NCBI GenBank assembly: GCA_029167225.1
Contig: JARFNK010000027.1
Location: forward strand, 16,519-80,518
Direction of reading: 5' to 3'
Length of the DNA stretch: 64,000 bases
Source: Sphingobium arseniciresistens
GTDB taxonomy: Bacteria > Pseudomonadota > Alphaproteobacteria > Sphingomonadales > Sphingomonadaceae
In this document: positions 63,911-64,000 of the stretch, one piece after another
How positions within the stretch are numbered: position 1 is the stretch's first letter
Layout of the letters: every line of letters begins with the position of its first letter
Notes under the pieces: model-generated
What the model was told of the DNA's origin: nothing
Database searches by the model: none
Seen by the model: the letters and a program-made list of their open reading frames with translations, nothing else
Made by a program: the position numbers and the translations under genes

Positions 63911-64000
63911 ATGGCTCTGCACTCTAGACCCGAACCCGATCAGATTGAATCGGGGGATTCCCAAGCGGCCGATAATCTGATTCAAGCTGCGGGCTGGGAT
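63911..64000 (+). other. Window end: open frame and inverted repeats, undecided
   Basis: An ATG at 63911 keeps an open frame for 30 codons to the window edge, but there is no ribosome site or recognisable start of a PdeM-like protein. The same stretch holds a CCCGAT/ATCGGG hairpin (63935-63954) and an ATCAGATT/AATCTGAT inverted repeat (63939-63946, 63974-63981), so it may be intergenic. Confidence 0.3.

Noticed and set aside
62273-63985. Long antisense open frame over the helicase
   Set aside because: Shadow frame of a well-supported helicase; no recognisable domain.

Overview
The window is a stretch of high-GC chromosome from an alphaproteobacterium, most likely a member of the Sphingomonadaceae (Sphingobium/Sphingomonas type). 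The evidence is a very large NAD-glutamate dehydrogenase, SciP, DivK and MipZ cell-cycle genes, PAS_5 and HD-GYP/GGDEF regulators, a TonB-dependent receptor of the Xanthomonas/Caulobacter carbohydrate type, and an rnd-lptC-lptA-lptB-rpoN cluster. Apart from a short toxin/immunity patch beside a tRNA, it reads as ordinary chromosome; I see no transposase, prophage or CRISPR array.

Layout. Positions 1-5140: 5'-part of the glutamate dehydrogenase gene, a PAS_5 regulator and tRNA-Thr(CGT). 5227-6197: an orphan polymorphic-toxin C-terminal module with its immunity gene. 6481-17842: a malto-oligosaccharide utilisation locus made of a TonB receptor, a LacI regulator, two GH13 enzymes, a GH97 alpha-glucosidase and an MFS sugar transporter. 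Two copies of a 13-bp operator-like sequence sit in front of the receptor and of the enzyme operon. 17908-21350: a membrane protein, SDR and alpha/beta hydrolase facing a GlxA-type AraC regulator, with tandem sites 21 bp apart between them. 21777-28171: a DEAD-box helicase, a YaiI/DUF188 gene, c-di-GMP turnover genes, mnmA and sciP. 28413-33617: two small GlsB-like membrane proteins and an RND efflux pair.

33750-39614: a DUF445 protein, a receiver protein with Glu in place of the phospho-acceptor Asp, a thioesterase, an SMP-30 lactonase, an SPFH/Arc-like/membrane-protein module and an acyltransferase. 39786-45124: an aminotransferase and the LPS-transport/sigma-54 cluster. 45223-50750: TerC, a double cold-shock-domain protein with a glycine-rich head, a soluble chemoreceptor, Dps, a GDT1-family transporter and rpmG. 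50967-53456: PhoX under a probable PHO box, and DivK. 53559-56833: a tightly packed five-gene operon (DUF3572, HAD, RidA, GDPD, GNAT-like). 56849-63901: a Sel1-like protein, panC, mipZ with a J-domain membrane protein, a phosphomannomutase, a candidate small RNA and an Lhr-type DNA-repair helicase.

The least explained parts are the toxin/immunity cassette next to the tRNA, the Asp-to-Glu receiver, the SPFH/Arc module, the 61.1-61.24 kb transcript candidate, and several regulatory repeats that pair with the genes beside them. All functions are assigned by reading motifs by eye; no database search was possible.
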